DNA of 64,000 bases from Candidatus Melainabacteria bacterium SSGW_16 (GTDB lineage Bacteria > Cyanobacteriota > Vampirovibrionia > 2-02-FULL-35-15), in assembly GCA_004769085.1 (NCBI GenBank), contig DUDS01000029.1, forward strand, positions 32,656 through 96,655, given 5' to 3'. This document shows, in pieces, positions 61,801 to 64,000 of the stretch. How positions within the stretch are numbered: position 1 is the first letter of the stretch; each line of letters opens with the position of its first letter. Both the position numbers and the translations under genes were made by a program. The notes beneath the pieces are model-generated. The model saw only the letters and a list, made by a program, of their open reading frames with translations, did not search any database and was not told the origin of the DNA.

Positions 61801-64000
61801 TTATTCCTATCTGGACAAAATTCTCGATAAAGTTCTGCCCTCACTTGAAGCCTCAGGTGATTCCCTGGACAGCTTTTTAAATTTATTTTTTAAGACAGCT
61901 CAGGGGTTTACATTATTTACAGTTCCGGATGAAGACAGCCTGAGATCAGGTAAGACTGAAACTACCTACAAAAACTTCTATCTGGATAATCTTGAGTCTG
62001 GGGCACCTCAGCTTGTCAGCACAGATGGCAAGGGACAAAAGGTAATTGCTGATGTAGAATTCATAAAAGATCCGGATTCAAATGATTTGTACCTGGCATT
62101 TTCAACCTATAACATCATAAAAGCTGATCCATTGAAAATAACAACACAAAAGGATCCCAATAAAGACAAAAGTAAATTAGGTAGTAAATCAGATAAAGAT
62201 GATTTAACCGTACCAGGAATAATCACAAAAGATTTGCTATTAAGTTTAAATGCAGCCACTGTAAAAACTGGAAAAGATGCTCAGGCAGCCGCAAAAGAAG
62301 AAATAAATATCTGGGAAAACCAGGCTAAAGAAGGATATGGCTATAACGGCATACTTAACGGGCTTGTACCAAAGGATACCTGGACAGGAAGTGGCACAAC
62401 ACAGGATCCATTTGCTGCAAAAATAAGTGGGAAAGGAAATATCTCAGTTGGCGACGGGGTTTTTAATAGTATAAGAAAATCCAACAGTTACACTCTGGAA
62501 TGGGTGGGTAAAATTGATTCCTTCCCTGCACCACTTTTTTTCAGGGGGACTGATCAGGGTTTATTTATTGACAAAGATGGAAACATTAATGTGATTTCAC
62601 AGAACAATGATGTAAAGAATACATATGTAAAAGTTAATCAAAATGAATGGACACAGATTCTTGTGACTAAATCAGCAGATGATTTTGTAAAGCTTTATCG
62701 AAATGGTAAATTAGCCTGGTCTAAAGTTACATCTCCTGTTATAGACAGAGCAGTATCAGCTCAAATTGGTTCAGGACCTGCTGAACTTGCAAAACAATTT
62801 AACGGAAAAGTACTTGCAGTTAATTTTTACAGCAATGCTCTTTCAGATCAGGATGTTTATGACAATAATTACCTGACAAATTTATCTATCTATACTGAAA
62901 AATCAAAAGTTGACACACTTCTAAAACAATCAATATCAGGAGCAAATTGTGGTATCCAAATTAATACTAAGTCAGGGGACTATATTAGTATAAATAAAAA
63001 ATCAAATCTTTCCTCAAGGTTATTAGCACAAGCCACCCCACCAAAACCTTCTTCTGGTCCAAGTCCTACACCTACACCAGCACCACAAGCATCTCCTGAG
63101 CCAGAATCAACATCAGAAGGCAATCCAAGTTCAAACAATGAACCATCAGCATCTCCTGAGCCAGGATCAACAAGTGATTCTGGTAATTCATCAGATACAT
63201 CCAGCACACAATCAATTGCTCCGCAAGATAAAGATTATACAGTTGTTGCTGTTGCAAAAATTGATTCAGATGGTGCAATATTTACCACAAGCAATAATAG
63301 TCAGGACGATGGGCTTACACTTTACACAAGAAACAAAATAGCTGGATTTGCACATACAGGACCCAATACCCATGTCGGATCAGAAGGTACAACTAAAGTT
63401 GTAGGGAGCAACCAGTGGTATACACTTACAGGTGTCAGAAGAGGAGAAAAATATGAAATTTGGGTAAATGATAAAAACGAATCAAACAATACACTCCTTA
63501 AAGGAAAACTGGATTTATTAGCTTATCCTTTTGGAAACAATGAAAGTCTGTTAATAGGTAAAAATCCATTATCAGGAAGTGATACTGGTCAGTTCACCAT
63601 ACAAGACATAAAAATATTTAACACCGCTCTTTCAAAAGAAGAAATCATTCAGCTTTCTCTGAACAAAGATTCAATTCCTGTTTCTGCAAAATCAAACCTT
63701 GCTTCCTGGCTAAAAGCTAATGAAGTTATAAATAATCCCATACCTGTGTATAGTTTTAATAGTCAAAAAATACTTACAGAAAATACTTCCTATGAAGCAG
63801 TCTTAAAAGGATCCGGCTTTGGCAAATGCTCAACTTCGGATGTAAAATCCAAATCTTCAACCCAATCAACAAAATCAGGTACAGGTGAATTAGCTATTGA
63901 TGATATTTCCCTAAGTGATTCATATATAAAAGGGAAACAGATTACAATTCCTGTAAGTGCAAGCGGGACAAATAAAGGCATTGTAATTAAAGCAGAAGGA
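58868..64000 (+). CDS. Giant secreted protein with two LamG-like domains (runs off the window)
   Basis: An open frame from the ATG at 58868 continues through the last base, 1,711 codons without a stop. It has an N-terminal signal (FCLGLAFAFVLNSFLPAF, residues about 19-36). Residues about 300-850 have strings such as DVTPNGLVLLGV, DIAIDPASKILFVSLP and SIALSGDGKTLNAI, suggestive of beta-propeller blades; residues about 690-718 are very acidic/basic. Two concanavalin A/LamG-like domains (about 1170-1340 and 1456-1594) are separated by a Pro/Ser/Thr linker (about 1385-1450) with two ASPEP copies. A cell-surface or extracellular adhesive protein is likely. Its C-terminus and any anchor are beyond the window. 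Mostly Asn/Lys/Ser-rich; no catalytic motif seen. Confidence 0.85.
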   Translation, partial: MKNTSKQKNILRQFLHSCFCLGLAFAFVLNSFLPAFTISKSGNNSFNNLTYDDLSTIAYAYKNVLNNDSPSNKELLNIAEELTLTGHEINIKNARTFLSDKVRKSPNTKAQLIKIAFKNKFNTDIPDGKALSLTNTLLAENNDYPGIYETIENTGSNDENSFLCDVTNLELLDFYMASPQIKASLKNPFSSVTWSTLSSKQTLLSELDHTVQGNKLAWNLLGYPTSFGLTYNRDGKFVNVTSSPGATSNLIGISSDAAKINNELVLGGFLPYARFNPSGNEYYSVGADPKGGTNKPYLYGFDISANDGGAKRFKDTFDNHYPGFSQGLDVTPNGLVLLGVEKGNLTAAWKEPNKVPSSINNISQLIEFTRDYTNHFEVDEGTGSNNILAIASYVLPDTYKYTDILSTLTKTNPTNQFGFTLFSLDQNQDSQAGLSIASRTDLWDKDLDNLLGHKNVSLGGIKINNNKLFISYVVNKGVDFKKFYEINFPKYLQEGKSWIDQNTGLPPNAFKFEDGLYDTRLAVFNIVYENNKLQLQKYTDISTVFDNPGCSGNSYGVSGPIEIKDKIFVADKTYAPVIRAFKFDSNSILKITPANSPYVIRLNNPRIAKALFDSKYKPLSTDFTFSTSISDIAIDPASKILFVSLPYIENSIQDPASIHINGFLGSFYLTDLKERCSKIASSESCSDALQEDDKGEYEKDLAEDETASKEDKAGRKKELRYLSITDGVLTPTIAIGIKINNLTNFDQSEFRSYFADVDTAKSPKSPDDAWVATSARGVNFATAFLLNTNPPGDYYYPLLLKKTVQVKEQFNILSRSGINTYGKSIALSGDGKTLNAITNDGSIKSGAPGDLAIAPFQTVPSSFSPVTACSLPDSPSGVAFLESKSDGLHEANSLVVYLNNNQTPVRLQNIHGNVEEHSLVIPLREFTNIPLIIDETPPEKPFPIKFKINQMKISGAKTKDGNIAVSYFSHNSLKSKVIYSYLDKILDKVLPSLEASGDSLDSFLNLFFKTAQGFTLFTVPDEDSLRSGKTETTYKNFYLDNLESGAPQLVSTDGKGQKVIADVEFIKDPDSNDLYLAFSTYNIIKADPLKITTQKDPNKDKSKLGSKSDKDDLTVPGIITKDLLLSLNAATVKTGKDAQAAAKEEINIWENQAKEGYGYNGILNGLVPKDTWTGSGTTQDPFAAKISGKGNISVGDGVFNSIRKSNSYTLEWVGKIDSFPAPLFFRGTDQGLFIDKDGNINVISQNNDVKNTYVKVNQNEWTQILVTKSADDFVKLYRNGKLAWSKVTSPVIDRAVSAQIGSGPAELAKQFNGKVLAVNFYSNALSDQDVYDNNYLTNLSIYTEKSKVDTLLKQSISGANCGIQINTKSGDYISINKKSNLSSRLLAQATPPKPSSGPSPTPTPAPQASPEPESTSEGNPSSNNEPSASPEPGSTSDSGNSSDTSSTQSIAPQDKDYTVVAVAKIDSDGAIFTTSNNSQDDGLTLYTRNKIAGFAHTGPNTHVGSEGTTKVVGSNQWYTLTGVRRGEKYEIWVNDKNESNNTLLKGKLDLLAYPFGNNESLLIGKNPLSGSDTGQFTIQDIKIFNTALSKEEIIQLSLNKDSIPVSAKSNLASWLKANEVINNPIPVYSFNSQKILTENTSYEAVLKGSGFGKCSTSDVKSKSSTQSTKSGTGELAIDDISLSDSYIKGKQITIPVSASGTNKGIVIKAEG

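Noticed and set aside
62980..63341. Short frames on both strands in the Pro/Ser/Thr linker
   Set aside because: Low-complexity readings of the linker repeat; the plus-strand main frame explains the region.
1..64000. Prophage, integrase or transposase genes
   Set aside because: No such coding sequence is present; the repeats are all short non-coding elements.

Overview
ORGANISM. This is a gene-dense, AT-rich chromosomal stretch (roughly one third G+C by eye) from a free-standing bacterial genome with a Gram-negative style envelope: a heptosyltransferase-like GT9 enzyme, an ArnT/PMT-like GT39 enzyme, a SurA-N-like periplasmic protein, RseP, PlsY, FtsEX and a ResB/CcsA cytochrome c maturation pair. 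Some family-level traits (a membrane-anchored YvcK preceded by a RapZ C-terminal domain, a DUF212 protein, a MurT-like ligase, an orphan OmpR-type regulator, a futalosine-pathway MqnD-like protein) would fit the non-photosynthetic relatives of Cyanobacteria (Melainabacteria/Vampirovibrionia) or a neighbouring lineage. That placement is an inference from gene content, not a phylogeny. There is no prophage, CRISPR array, transposase or rRNA operon in the window.

LAYOUT. 1-5.5 kb: frr (partial), uppP, trmD, tsaD, tRNA-Arg(CCU)-miaA, a secreted TIM-barrel protein and tadA, notably rich in tRNA modification genes. 5-13.2 kb: one long minus-strand run lepA > GT39 > PHP phosphatase > beta-helix protein > GT9 > rseP > purE > tadA with tiny gaps or overlaps. 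13.3-17 kb: stand-alone RapZ C-terminal domain overlapping yvcK, a hexapeptide acyltransferase and an unrecognised His-rich protein. 17.3-20.7 kb: ftsE-ftsX-ispE (minus) divergent from a GspC/PilP-like anchored protein. 20.7-25.1 kb: an ECF sigma factor with a putative zinc-binding anti-sigma, then a STAS protein and an 818-residue GAF-GAF-PP2C-HATPase protein, i.e. a compact partner-switching module. 25.3-35.1 kb: murD-ftsW, fabZ, a polyprenyl synthase, DUF212, thrB-ispD-nrnA, HIT, murT and an M23 peptidase carrying an exact 90-bp tandem duplication. 35.2-44.8 kb: mfd, SurA-N, GDPD, leuB, plsY, purM, bcp, nth. 44.9-51.3 kb: a low-complexity protein, a regulator with two LuxR-type HTH units, rsmE, a YyaL/DUF255 thioredoxin-fold protein whose start has no ATG, tryptophanase-like tnaA and tRNA-Pro(CGG). 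51.3-58.6 kb: GNAT, OmpR-type regulator, phosphohexomutase, GT2, ccsA, resB, mqnD-like. 58.9 kb to the end: an open frame of more than 1,711 codons for a giant secreted protein with two LamG-like domains, running off the window.

HOW IT FITS TOGETHER. Cell-envelope building dominates (UppP, MurD, FtsW, FtsEX, MurT, M23, IspD/IspE and prenyl synthase feeding undecaprenyl carrier synthesis, FabZ, PlsY, several glycosyltransferases), alongside translation/tRNA maturation and stress/partner-switch regulation.

MOST UNUSUAL. The intergenic spaces contain a recurring class of about 100-111 bp structured elements. Two copies of one family (40.8 and 55.3 kb, opposite orientation) share a GC-richer core but are closed by different, locus-specific inverted arms. 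Three members of another (25.1, 46.5 and 49.6 kb) end in a hairpin whose stem bases co-vary while the loop is kept; one of these abuts the ATG-less YyaL gene and places a Shine-Dalgarno-like sequence before an AUU codon. A GC-rich palindrome has also entered the HATPase coding region of the partner-switch protein in frame.
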